Positions 1 to 7,860 of a stretch of 64,000 nucleotides of DNA are shown piece by piece (position 1 is the first letter of the stretch; the number at the start of each line of letters is the position of its first letter). The position numbers were made by a program, and so were the translations under genes. The stretch is from UBA5078 sp033721235 (GTDB lineage: Bacteria; Pseudomonadota; Gammaproteobacteria; Pseudomonadales; Pseudohongiellaceae), in the NCBI GenBank assembly GCA_033721235.1, contig JAWWAY010000007.1, forward strand, positions 1 to 64,000, read 5' to 3'. The notes below the pieces were generated by a model. It had not been told where the DNA came from and made no database searches. It worked only from the letters and a program-made list of their open reading frames with translations.

Positions 1-1
1 G

Positions 2-202
2 CGACAGGAGTATAGACGGGTCATACTCAGGCAGCATGAGGATGGCGGTGTGGTGATGGCCAATGCGGGAAGTCAGAGCTCAGGAGTTCTCTCAGCCGTG
101 AGCCGAGCCGATGGGCTTGCCATAGTGCCGCCCCATGGGGCTGTGCGGGTAGGGGATAAGTTGAGATTCATCCCATTAAGTGAGATAGTCGGACACATCT
201 AA
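2..202 (+). CDS. moeA: Molybdopterin molybdenumtransferase MoeA, C-terminal end (partial)
   Basis: An open frame enters from the left edge and stops with TAA at 200-202. The 66 visible residues contain the pattern GSQSSGVLSAVSRADGLAIVP followed by a V-x-x-GD-x-L stretch. This matches the C-terminal beta-barrel domain IV of MoeA, which inserts molybdate into adenylated molybdopterin during molybdenum cofactor synthesis. The stop codon overlaps the next start by one base (TAATG), so the following lipoprotein gene is probably co-transcribed and translationally coupled. The assignment rests on the C-terminal signature only, because the catalytic domains lie outside the window. Confidence 0.75.
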   Translation, partial: RQEYRRVILRQHEDGGVVMANAGSQSSGVLSAVSRADGLAIVPPHGAVRVGDKLRFIPLSEIVGHI

Positions 203-1008
203 TGCGATTGAAACTAATCCCATTTAACTCTTCGGTGAAACCAGTGTTAGTGTCTTTTCCTCAGCCTTCTATAAGCAAGCATTCGCGCCTTGCGCTGCTC
301 AGCATGGTGAGCGCTGTCATACTTGCTGCCTGTCAGAGCACCACGCAAACTGCGGTAGAGGTGCCAGAGCGCCGACCTGTCCTCAAGGGTACTTGGGAAT
401 ATGGGGCAATGCGCAGCCAAGCGTTTGAAGAAGAGTTGGCGTATCAGCGCAAAATTGCCGATTTGCTTTACGATGGCATCAAGGCCTTGAATGACAACCG
501 CCTTCTTACCCCGCCAGATATTAGCGCTCACGCTTATTTTTCTCGCGTTTTGGCAATAGAGCCGAATAACGAGATTGCCTTAAAGGGCATACAAGACATA
601 GTCGTGAAATATCTACAATTGGCGGCCCAAGCGGGAAGACAAGGGCAGTTCGATAGCGCTGAGACTTATTTGAATAGAGCAAGTCAGGTTGATGCTAGGC
701 ACGAGGGTATTGCGCCAGCTTGGGCTGCCTTGGAGGCCGAGCGCAATTCTACTGATATGGTGCTGGGCATCAGCGCGCGCGATTTGGCGAGCCAGTCCAG
801 TGACTTGATTGATCAGCTTGAAGAGATAGCAGTGAAAGCCCGCGATAGCGGTGCGTTTGTCCTTATTACCGCTCCGAATGATTCACAAGGGCGTTGGATC
901 TACGCGCAAATGCAGGCGGCGGTGCAGGGTCATAGGCTGCGCGGCAATATTGAACTCGGGGAGTCCCCCACCATACGTTTAGTGAAGCAAACAGGGAGCG
1001 ATGCCTAG
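202..1008 (+). CDS. Predicted lipoprotein with TPR-like helical repeats
   Basis: A 268-residue protein with a long N-terminal stretch, then a hydrophobic segment ending in the lipobox LAAC at about residues 41-44. This suggests lipidation and membrane anchoring. Residues about 95-170 contain helix-turn-helix repeats resembling tetratricopeptide repeats (an A-x-x-YF-x-x-L-x-I-EPNN pattern, then a second unit with A-x-x-YLNRA). The C-terminal 60 residues contain a short beta-rich segment. It overlaps the end of moeA by one base and lies 20 bases before a membrane protein gene, so the three are probably one transcript. I do not recognise a named family. TPR lipoproteins usually serve as scaffolds in the envelope. 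Confidence 0.7.
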   Translation: MRLKLIPFNSSVKPVLVSFPQPSISKHSRLALLSMVSAVILAACQSTTQTAVEVPERRPVLKGTWEYGAMRSQAFEEELAYQRKIADLLYDGIKALNDNRLLTPPDISAHAYFSRVLAIEPNNEIALKGIQDIVVKYLQLAAQAGRQGQFDSAETYLNRASQVDARHEGIAPAWAALEAERNSTDMVLGISARDLASQSSDLIDQLEEIAVKARDSGAFVLITAPNDSQGRWIYAQMQAAVQGHRLRGNIELGESPTIRLVKQTGSDA

Positions 1009-1028
1009 CGCACGCCAGGTGAACGCAA

Positions 1029-2060
1029 ATGTTTAAGAAAGTTTCTTCCGCAATATCTAAGGCATTGCCTTTAGAGAGGATGGGGAATTTTGCAAAAGCC
1101 TTCCTTTTGGCCTTTGTTCTCTATCTTGTGCTGGTGCTGATTCTAGGAATTGTATGGAGCAGAGAGCCCGATGCTTTTTCCGTTACTCAGGTAATGGAGG
1201 AGCAATTGGCGGGCAGACCAGCTGTCGTCGGAGCGGCGACAAGCAGTGCGTTAATACACACCGCAAATGTATTGCTCGACAAGCCGGGTGGCTTTATCAG
1301 TAACGATATCAGCCTGCCGGGCTTGTATTTGGATAATATTCCCAATTGGGAGTTCGGTGTATTGGTGCAGGCGCGAGATTTGTCCCGGGCCTTCAGGGAG
1401 AACTTTAGCCGCTCTCAGTCTCAGTCCACAGAGGACCCCGATCTAGTGATCGTCGAGCCTCAGTTTCATTTTCCTAACGATAGTTGGTTATTTCCGCCCT
1501 CAGAAGGCGAGTATCGTAAAGCGGTCGTGGCCTTAGAATCTTACTTGGCACGTATTAGCGATAGTGACGACTCGGATGCGCAATTTTACGCTCGGGCTGA
1601 CAATCTGGCGCGCTGGCTATCGAATGTCGAGTCACGCTTAGGCAGTCTATCCCAGCGCCTCAGTGCTAGTGTGGGTCAGAATCAGATGAATATCGATATG
1701 GCTGGGGAGCCCAGCGCCGCTCAATCGACGGCATCGCCTGGCCAGAGAATGGTTAAGACTCCCTATTTCGAGATAGACGATGTCTTTTACGAGGCTCGCG
1801 GTGCCACTTGGGCGCTATTGCACTTCTTGAAAGCAGTAGAAGTAGACTTTGAAAGCGTGCTGCGTGATAAGAATGCTTTGGTGAGTATGCGTCAAATCAT
1901 TCGCGAGCTGGAGGCTAGCCAAAAACCAGTGTTTAGCCCCGTTATACTCAACGGCAGTGGTTTTGGTTTGTTCGCGAATCACTCCCTGGTTATGGCGAAT
2001 TATGTGTCGCGAGCCAATGCCGCAATTATCGATCTGCGAGAATTGCTCAATCAGGGCTAG
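1029..2060 (+). CDS. DUF2333 family membrane protein
   Basis: A 343-residue protein with one strong membrane segment near residues 24-46, preceded by a basic stretch, and a large extracytoplasmic part. The overall pattern (N-terminal anchor, then a conserved helical domain with WALLHFLKAVEVDF near residue 255 and a final LVMANYVSRANAAI block) fits the DUF2333 family of gammaproteobacteria, whose function is unknown. It starts 20 bases after the upstream lipoprotein gene, consistent with an operon. The family name is from memory of the pattern. Confidence 0.7.
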   Translation: MFKKVSSAISKALPLERMGNFAKAFLLAFVLYLVLVLILGIVWSREPDAFSVTQVMEEQLAGRPAVVGAATSSALIHTANVLLDKPGGFISNDISLPGLYLDNIPNWEFGVLVQARDLSRAFRENFSRSQSQSTEDPDLVIVEPQFHFPNDSWLFPPSEGEYRKAVVALESYLARISDSDDSDAQFYARADNLARWLSNVESRLGSLSQRLSASVGQNQMNIDMAGEPSAAQSTASPGQRMVKTPYFEIDDVFYEARGATWALLHFLKAVEVDFESVLRDKNALVSMRQIIRELEASQKPVFSPVILNGSGFGLFANHSLVMANYVSRANAAIIDLRELLNQG

Positions 2061-2385
2061 TAAATAAAGCTAGGGGGGCTGTCCTTTGTGTGGTAAAGTC
2101 CCATCCCAAGCTTTGGCTATATAGCCAAAGGCGTCATCGTTAATTGTCTGGATCACGTGACCAACGCTCACGTCCCCCGTTCTTTATGCCAATTATTGCA
2201 TGCCGCACCGTGCTCAATGCACGCATACTGACAATGTTGTTTCGCGGTTAGAACCTACAAATTAGAACGTCTAAGTCCTTCACCGCTTTCGCCTGTCACC
2301 ATTTTAACAAGCTCTTCACGCACGCCTTGAAGTTTGTGTGCGTATTATCTATGTGAAGTGCCGCTTGGCATTTTTAGGACATTAT
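2061..2385. other. Intergenic region with a 20-bp perfect palindrome
   Basis: This 325-base gap separates the DUF2333 gene from the helicase gene. It contains the perfect palindrome CTTTGGCTATATAGCCAAAG at 2111-2130, not followed by a run of T. It is therefore more likely an operator or a leader hairpin than a terminator. A second small palindromic core, TCACGTGA, lies near 2154-2161. I could not place a convincing promoter. Confidence 0.5.
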
Positions 2386-3903
2386 ATGAATTTTAGTGAA
2401 TTAGGGCTGCACGAAGCTCTACTCAAAGCAGTATCAGAACAAGACTATACGACTCCCACCCCGATTCAAGCACAAGCAATTCCCGCAATTTTGCAAGGCC
2501 GAGACATCATGGCATCGGCGCAAACGGGAACAGGCAAGACCGCTGGTTTTACCCTGCCATTGCTCAATAAATTAGCCTCTGAGCCACAAGCGAATAGTAA
2601 TCGCACGCTGGCATTGGTGTTGACCCCAACTAGGGAGCTGGCCGCACAGGTTCATGAAAGCATAGAGACCTACGGCAAATACCTTCCAATTCGCTCTGCC
2701 GTTGTATTCGGTGGCGTTAAGATCAACCCGCAAATGATGAAGCTACGTCGTGGCGTCGAGATTCTTGTGGCAACGCCAGGTCGACTCCTGGATTTGTTTC
2801 AGCAGAACGCCATTAAATTCGACGATATTTCGACGCTGGTATTGGATGAAGCCGACCGCATGTTGGACATGGGCTTTATCAACGATATTAAGAAAATCCT
2901 GTCGCGCCTTCCAAAAGAAAGACAAAACCTGCTTTTCTCCGCTACGTTTTCTCCGGAGATTCAAAAACTGGCTAAGAGCCTGTTGAACGATCCTGTTGAG
3001 GTCAGCGTAGCGCCGTTGAATACGGCCACCGAACTTGTACAGCAAAGCCTATACCTCGTGGATAAGCCGCGTAAGACAGAGCTGCTGAAAACGCTTATCA
3101 AAAACGAAGGGTGGTATCAGGCCCTTGTGTTTAGCCGCACTAAGCATGGGGCAAACAAGCTGGTTAAGCAGCTAGAAGACGATGGTATTCACGCTGCGGC
3201 TATTCATGGCAATAAGAGCCAAGCACACCGCACTAAGGTACTCGAGCGCTTCAAGGAAGGTAAACTGCAGATTCTAGTGGCAACCGATATCGCTGCGCGA
3301 GGAATCGATATTGATCAATTGCCCCAAGTGGTGAACTACGATTTACCTCAAGTGGCGGAGGACTATGTTCACCGTATCGGTCGAACGGGTCGTGCCGGTG
3401 CTGATGGCAAAGCGATCTCTCTGGTTTGTGCAGAAGAGAACAAGCTGCTTAAAGCGATCGAGAAACTGCTGAAACGCGATATTGATAGAGTAACGATGGA
3501 AGGCTTTGAGTCTACTGAGGACTTCTCCAAGTCCTACCCGTCGCCGCAAAGAACGAATCAGCGCAATCGCCGAAACCAGGATCAACGCCCCAAAAGAAAC
3601 AACCCTAGAGCCGATGGCAGACGAAAAGAAGGGCGCGTTGAGGCTAAGAGAGGAACTGCGCGCAGCGGCGCTGCCAGAAATACGGCACCGCGCATGGAGA
3701 TGCCAGCAAGCCGGCTATCGGCTGTGGATGCCGAGCGTGCTCTGCAGGCTAATGGTAACCGCATTGCGCCGCCGCCAGAGAAAGCGGGTAAGCGTAATGA
3801 GCGCAGTGAAGGGCCTAGAAAGCCTAAGTCTCGTCCGCGTCGACAAGGTGCTGGACGCTCACAAACTAGCTCTTCGGGCGCCACTTTATTGTATCGCTCC
3901 TAA
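2386..3903 (+). CDS. rhlE: DEAD-box ATP-dependent RNA helicase, RhlE type
   Basis: A 505-residue RNA helicase that unwinds RNA duplexes using ATP, with roles in ribosome assembly and RNA decay in this family. All core motifs are visible: the Q motif at the N terminus (F-x-x-LGL to TPIQ), Walker A AQTGTGKT at 45-52, PTREL near 81, DEAD at 154-157, SAT near 185 and HRIGRTGRAG near 335. The last 120 residues form a low-complexity tail rich in Arg, Lys and Asn, typical of RhlE proteins and likely to bind RNA. I chose the ATG at 2386 because AGGA lies just upstream and the Q motif follows immediately. An in-frame upstream start at 2338 would add 16 residues outside the family pattern. Confidence 0.92.
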   Translation: MNFSELGLHEALLKAVSEQDYTTPTPIQAQAIPAILQGRDIMASAQTGTGKTAGFTLPLLNKLASEPQANSNRTLALVLTPTRELAAQVHESIETYGKYLPIRSAVVFGGVKINPQMMKLRRGVEILVATPGRLLDLFQQNAIKFDDISTLVLDEADRMLDMGFINDIKKILSRLPKERQNLLFSATFSPEIQKLAKSLLNDPVEVSVAPLNTATELVQQSLYLVDKPRKTELLKTLIKNEGWYQALVFSRTKHGANKLVKQLEDDGIHAAAIHGNKSQAHRTKVLERFKEGKLQILVATDIAARGIDIDQLPQVVNYDLPQVAEDYVHRIGRTGRAGADGKAISLVCAEENKLLKAIEKLLKRDIDRVTMEGFESTEDFSKSYPSPQRTNQRNRRNQDQRPKRNNPRADGRRKEGRVEAKRGTARSGAARNTAPRMEMPASRLSAVDAERALQANGNRIAPPPEKAGKRNERSEGPRKPKSRPRRQGAGRSQTSSSGATLLYRS

Positions 3904-3912
3904 TCACGACAC

Positions 3913-3937
3913 AAGGGGTGCATGTCTTGCGCCCCTT
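3913..3937 (+). terminator. Stem-loop downstream of the helicase gene
   Basis: Nine-base arms AAGGGGTGC and GCGCCCCTT (one G-T pair) with a seven-base loop begin 10 bases after the helicase stop. Only a short, interrupted T-rich stretch follows, so terminator strength is uncertain. Confidence 0.5.
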
Positions 3938-4323
3938 ATTCGCGTGATTCAATCTCTTATTTTACCCAGCCCGTATTAGGGTCCTGTCACTCGTAATAAC
4001 CCCCCATAATGGCAGTTGATCGCGTCAGGCAAGTCAATTTTCCCCTTTTTTTTCATTCTTATCTAAGCTTTGCCAGACTTTGCTTGGTTTTGCATATTGC
4101 TGTCTAAGTCTTTGTTAAATAATCCCTTTTCCTTAAAGTTTCACATTTAGCAGGGGTGACGTATTATGAAATAAGGCGGTTTGTAATATTTAGCTACAAA
4201 TTGTTCGCATTACGGAAGCTGCCTGTACTGCCCCGTGTTCCAATGAGTCCTCTTAACTAGGGGCTGTTGTGCCCGATAATAATTAAAACAATAAGAACTA
4301 CATTAATACACAGGAGGTGCCTC
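3938..4323. other. Leader and promoter region of the haem/copper oxidoreductase operon
   Basis: An AT-rich gap with no gene that I can support. It contains a small inverted repeat TTTGTA-N9-TACAAA at 4180-4200. Just before the ribosome binding site is an A-rich stretch with AACAATAAGAA at 4287-4297, matching the AANAANAA pattern bound by Hfq/Crc in Pseudomonas. The Shine-Dalgarno AGGAGGT at 4312-4318 is close to perfect. Confidence 0.4.
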
Positions 4324-5823
4324 GTGCGCTCGGACCACCAAACGGTGCAAATATTGCCCCACACGCCTAATTCATCTAAGCCCAATGCTGGCCTTAAGAT
4401 GGTGTCACTCGCTGCTCTGTTCGCGCCAATGCTTATGCTTGGCTCTGCGGCTAATGCACAAGATGATGAAGTGACTTTCCATAAAGATATTGAACCTATT
4501 TTGCAGCGTAGCTGCCAAAATTGTCACCGAGAAGGCGGCGTAGCCCCTATGTCCTTGGTGACATATGAGGAGTCTGCTCCTTACGCTGGCCTAATTATGT
4601 ATAAGACCGGCCTGCGTGACAGAGCTGGTGCGATGCCTCCTTACTATCTTGAAAAAGATATCGGCATTCAAGACTACAAATATGACCCTTCGCTCTCGGA
4701 TGAAGAAATTGAAGCGATTGCGAAGTGGGCCACTGGTGGCGCTGTAAAGGGTGATGTGGCCGATGCGCCAGAGCCTTTAGTATTTGATGAAAACATAGGC
4801 TGGGCCGCAGGTGAGCCCGACTTAATCGTGCGCTCTGCCGATATTACTGTAGGGGCTAATGACCCAGACTGGTGGGGCGATATTCCTCGTATCCCAACAG
4901 GTCTAACTGAAGATCGTTACGTGAAGTCAGTAGAGATTCGTGAGATCAACGATGTTGATACTAGCGGCGGCACTGGCACAGTGGGTGGCCGTAATATATT
5001 CCACCACATGATCTGGAGCACAAGCGTACTGGACGAGAATTTGGATCCGGTAGAAGGCGACTTCCCAGTGACTTGGCCGGTTCACGAGATCGCTCGTAAC
5101 CCCGATATTTTTGACCCAGATAGCGGCCGCTTGCTCAAGGCGGGTTCTTATGTGGTATCAGACTCGGTGCATTTGCACTCTACGGGTAAAGATACGACTG
5201 GCCACCTAGAGATTGGTTTCGTCTTCCATCCCAAAGGTTATGAGCCTAAGTACAAGCCAGCACGAATCAACCTAGGTAATGGCGTTGATATCAGTATTAC
5301 GGGTGAGAAAGATCAACAAGAGCTACACGCCTACGCGGTACTGGATCAGCATACGAAGATTGTGACCTTCGAGCCTCATCTTCACGCGCCAGGTGAGCGC
5401 ATGTGTCTAGAAGCTATTTGGGGTTATACAGTAGAAACTCTGAGCTGTGTTGGTTACGACCATAACTGGGTAAGGGGCTACACTTTTGACGATCACGCTG
5501 CGCCTCTATTGCCTAAAGGCACAATTCTTCATATCACGGGTTATATGAACAATACTCGTACCAACCCCAATGTACCTGACCCAAGAAACTGGCAGGGTTC
5601 TGGTAATAGGTCGGTAACGAATATGTTTATCGATTTGGGTATGCGTGTTGAGCTTAGCGAAGAGCAGTTCTTCCAAGAGATGGCGGATAGACGAGAGCTA
5701 CTAGACTTAGGGCCAAACGACCACCAGATTGGTTGCCCGCTATGTCTAGCACCGCTAGTCGCTCCTATGAACATCGAAGACCCAGATAATCTAAGCACGA
5801 AAGTTGCGGCCCAAGGAGAGTAG
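4324..5823 (+). CDS. Exported c-type haem protein with a copper type II monooxygenase-like domain
   Basis: A 499-residue predicted periplasmic protein. The GTG start at 4324 sits five bases after AGGAGGT. A signal peptide ends near ANA-QD at residue 45. A haem c site CQNCH lies at 64-68 in a context (I-x-PIL-x-x-SCQNCH) typical of haem domains fused to oxidoreductases. The rest resembles peptidylglycine-hydroxylating-monooxygenase-like folds. HHMIW recalls the first copper-ligand pair, HLHS follows, and FEPHLHAPGERM resembles the second histidine pair. A CPLC motif lies near the C terminus. By family logic it could couple haem electron transfer to a copper oxygenase, but the substrate is unknown. 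The next gene follows after four bases and is the likely partner. Confidence 0.7.
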   Translation: MRSDHQTVQILPHTPNSSKPNAGLKMVSLAALFAPMLMLGSAANAQDDEVTFHKDIEPILQRSCQNCHREGGVAPMSLVTYEESAPYAGLIMYKTGLRDRAGAMPPYYLEKDIGIQDYKYDPSLSDEEIEAIAKWATGGAVKGDVADAPEPLVFDENIGWAAGEPDLIVRSADITVGANDPDWWGDIPRIPTGLTEDRYVKSVEIREINDVDTSGGTGTVGGRNIFHHMIWSTSVLDENLDPVEGDFPVTWPVHEIARNPDIFDPDSGRLLKAGSYVVSDSVHLHSTGKDTTGHLEIGFVFHPKGYEPKYKPARINLGNGVDISITGEKDQQELHAYAVLDQHTKIVTFEPHLHAPGERMCLEAIWGYTVETLSCVGYDHNWVRGYTFDDHAAPLLPKGTILHITGYMNNTRTNPNVPDPRNWQGSGNRSVTNMFIDLGMRVELSEEQFFQEMADRRELLDLGPNDHQIGCPLCLAPLVAPMNIEDPDNLSTKVAAQGE

Positions 5824-5827
5824 TAAG

Positions 5828-6775
5828 ATGAAAAAGATATATTTTGGAGCTCGCGCCACTGCACTTGCAGCGTTGTTAGGCTTAGTTAGTTTGAGTGCGC
5901 AAGCTGATAGCTATCTGAAAGGACAGCATATTGAACCGGCCTACGAAGGCTGGCGCGAAACCGAAGATGGCACTTTCGTGATGATCTTTGGTTACCAGAA
6001 CGAAAACTGGGAAGAAGAGTTGGATATTCCTATTGGGGAGAACAATATGTTCAGCCCAGGCTTACAGGATAGAGGTCAGCCCACTCACTTCTTGCCACGC
6101 AGAAACCGTTTCACTTTCGAGGTAGAAGTACCAGAAGATTGGGGTGATAAAGAGCTATCGTGGACAATCACTGCAAATGGTGAGACGCGAACAGCTTACG
6201 GCACACTGGCGCGAGACTATGTCGTGGACAATGTCATTATCGCTTCGGAGACTGGGTCTCTTGGTGCGGGTACAAGTAGCCCCGAGTCGCGTGCGAATGT
6301 TCCGCCCGTTTTGACTGTACTGGGTGACAATGTGGGCGGCGAAATTGTCCGCACTACTCGTGTTGGTGAGCCTTTGATTATTCGTTCTCATGTTGAGGAT
6401 GATGGCCTACCGCATCCTCGTGCCACTAATCCATCGGCTCGTAAGCGTTCGCAGGAAGCCGAGATCGCGAGATGGTTGCGCGCTCCAGGCAAGGTTACCG
6501 TTGGTAAAACCAATGGCTTGTTCCTGTCGTGGAATGTCTATCGCGGCGATGGCGAGGTGACGTTCGAACCTGCTCAAATTAAACCATGGGAAGATACGCG
6601 TACGTCTGCCAACTCACCTTGGGGTGCTTTGTGGACGCCTCCACCGGTGCCAGAAGATGGCATGTATGAAGTGTCTATCACTTTCGACGAGCCTGGTAGC
6701 TATGTCTTGTGGGGTCGCGCTGATGACGGCGGCTTGTTCCACGACCGCTATGTTACGGTTAATGTATTGCCGTAA
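5828..6775 (+). CDS. Exported protein of unknown function, partner of the haem/copper protein
   Basis: A 315-residue protein with a clear signal peptide (basic MKK, hydrophobic stretch, predicted cut AQA-DS near residue 27). The mature part looks beta-rich with many Trp, Pro and Gly residues, and ends in a strand pattern (PGSYVLWGRADDGG) that resembles an immunoglobulin-like or copper-protein sandwich fold. I do not recognise the family. The ATG at 5828 has GGAGAG seven bases upstream, overlapping the end of the previous gene. The two genes form a tight unit that ends at a strong terminator, so a joint periplasmic role is likely. Confidence 0.6.
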   Translation: MKKIYFGARATALAALLGLVSLSAQADSYLKGQHIEPAYEGWRETEDGTFVMIFGYQNENWEEELDIPIGENNMFSPGLQDRGQPTHFLPRRNRFTFEVEVPEDWGDKELSWTITANGETRTAYGTLARDYVVDNVIIASETGSLGAGTSSPESRANVPPVLTVLGDNVGGEIVRTTRVGEPLIIRSHVEDDGLPHPRATNPSARKRSQEAEIARWLRAPGKVTVGKTNGLFLSWNVYRGDGEVTFEPAQIKPWEDTRTSANSPWGALWTPPPVPEDGMYEVSITFDEPGSYVLWGRADDGGLFHDRYVTVNVLP

Positions 6776-6794
6776 TACTTAGTCAGTAGAAACG

Positions 6795-6835
6795 AAAAAG
6801 GGCTGTGTCATCCGTTCGTGACACAGCCCTTTTTT
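6795..6835. terminator. Bidirectional rho-independent terminator
   Basis: A long stem (AAAAAGGGCTGTGTCA paired with its complement, loop TCCGTTCG) is flanked by A and T runs. It lies between two convergent genes, the exported protein on the plus strand and the cold-shock gene on the minus strand, and can stop both. Confidence 0.9.
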
Positions 6836-6861
6836 TATTTCGATCTAAACGTTTTACTTAC

Positions 6862-7068
6862 TTAGCAAGCAACAACGTTCTCAGCCTGTGGGCCTTTTTG
6901 ACCTTGTGTTACAGTGAACTCTACTTGCTGGCCTTCAGCTAGAGTCTTGAATCCACCGCTTTGAATAGCGCTGTAGTGAACGAATACGTCTGGGCCGTTT
7001 TCTTGTTGAATGAAGCCGAAGCCTTTTGATTCGTTAAAAAATTTAACTTGTCCAGTTACTGTTGACAT
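6862..7068 (-). CDS. cspA: Cold-shock domain protein
   Basis: A 68-residue single cold-shock domain, the usual length. Both RNA-binding motifs are intact: KGFGFI (RNP1-like) and VFVHYSAI (RNP2). Such proteins bind single-stranded RNA and act as RNA chaperones in the cold or during growth. I chose the ATG at 7068, which begins MSTVTGQVKFFN; the longer frame would add seven residues unlike the family. AGGACT lies eight bases upstream. The gene has a roughly 175-base leader behind a good promoter, typical of cold-inducible csp genes. The exact paralogue cannot be named. Confidence 0.93.
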   Translation of the reverse strand: MSTVTGQVKFFNESKGFGFIQQENGPDVFVHYSAIQSGGFKTLAEGQQVEFTVTQGQKGPQAENVVAC

Positions 7069-7251
7069 GTTTGAAGTCCTGTATATCAAATAAATTAAGT
7101 GTTGTTGAACTCCGGAGGCGCACAGGTGTGCAGCCGAGTGGAGATCGGTAGCATTAGAATTCGAATATAAAATATGAGATACAGAACGAGGACTTAACGG
7201 TGGGACTTCGAAGTGCAGTACATAAATATAGCCGGTATTCAGGCTGATCGC

Positions 7252-7279
7252 AGTATACGTCTAAAAGTGCATAAGTCAA
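7252..7279 (-). promoter_or_regulatory. Sigma-70 promoter of the cold-shock gene with a long leader
   Basis: On the minus strand TTGACT (7279-7274) and TATACT (7257-7252) are separated by 16 bases, close to consensus. Transcription should start near 7244, giving a 5' untranslated region of about 175 bases, as seen for cspA-type genes whose leader folds differently in the cold. Confidence 0.7.
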
Positions 7280-7383
7280 ACTCTATTTAAAGTATTTTAG
7301 CCGTTTGATCATGGAGCTTACACGGCTTGTCCTCTATAGTAGGGGAGATTAAAGCGAAACTGGTCGATGTTTGGAGAGTGTAG

Positions 7384-7806
7384 ATGGACGTAAGAAAGGT
7401 CACTGACGATATGTCGGTAAGCCCACAGATAACAGTAGATGATGTAAAGCAAGCCGCCGCACAAGGTTTTCGTTCCCTGATGTGCAACCGGCCCGATGCT
7501 GAATCCCCTGATCAGACCGATTTTGCTCAGTTTGAAGTAGAAGCAAGAAACTTAGGCCTAGAGGTGGCGTGGGTGCCCGTGGTTTCTGGCAAAATAACAG
7601 CCGCTGATGTTCAGGCCTTCTCGCAGGCCTATGATTCGATGCCCAAGCCTTTGTTGGCGTATTGCCGCACGGGAACTCGATCAATCACACTCTGGGCTCT
7701 GGCCCAAGGAGCCAAAGGTGTGCCAGCGCAGCAAATACTGGCATGTGGTAGCGCCGCCGGCTATGACCTTAGCGATACCGTGCAATTAATCCAGGCTAGT
7801 CGCTAG
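7384..7806 (+). CDS. TIGR01244/DUF442-type phosphatase-like protein
   Basis: A 140-residue protein with the protein-tyrosine-phosphatase-like signature CRTGTRS (C-x5-R) near residues 94-100. The N-terminal segment GFRSLMCNRPDAE is typical of the beta-lactamase-hydrolase-like phosphatase/sulfur-transferase family (TIGR01244). These proteins are often encoded beside sulfide or sulfate handling genes. Here a SulP anion transporter follows after 54 bases, consistent with a sulfur-related role, although the substrate is not known. GGAGAG lies five bases before the ATG. Confidence 0.8.
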   Translation: MDVRKVTDDMSVSPQITVDDVKQAAAQGFRSLMCNRPDAESPDQTDFAQFEVEARNLGLEVAWVPVVSGKITAADVQAFSQAYDSMPKPLLAYCRTGTRSITLWALAQGAKGVPAQQILACGSAAGYDLSDTVQLIQASR

Positions 7807-7860
7807 GATATTGCCCAAGTAAGACGTTATCGCTGTCACTGTTAAGAGACATTTTCGTAT

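Noticed and set aside
3506..3979. 157-codon frame overlapping the helicase tail
   Set aside because: It is a shadow of the Arg/Lys-rich helicase tail in another frame and continues past the helicase stop into the hairpin.
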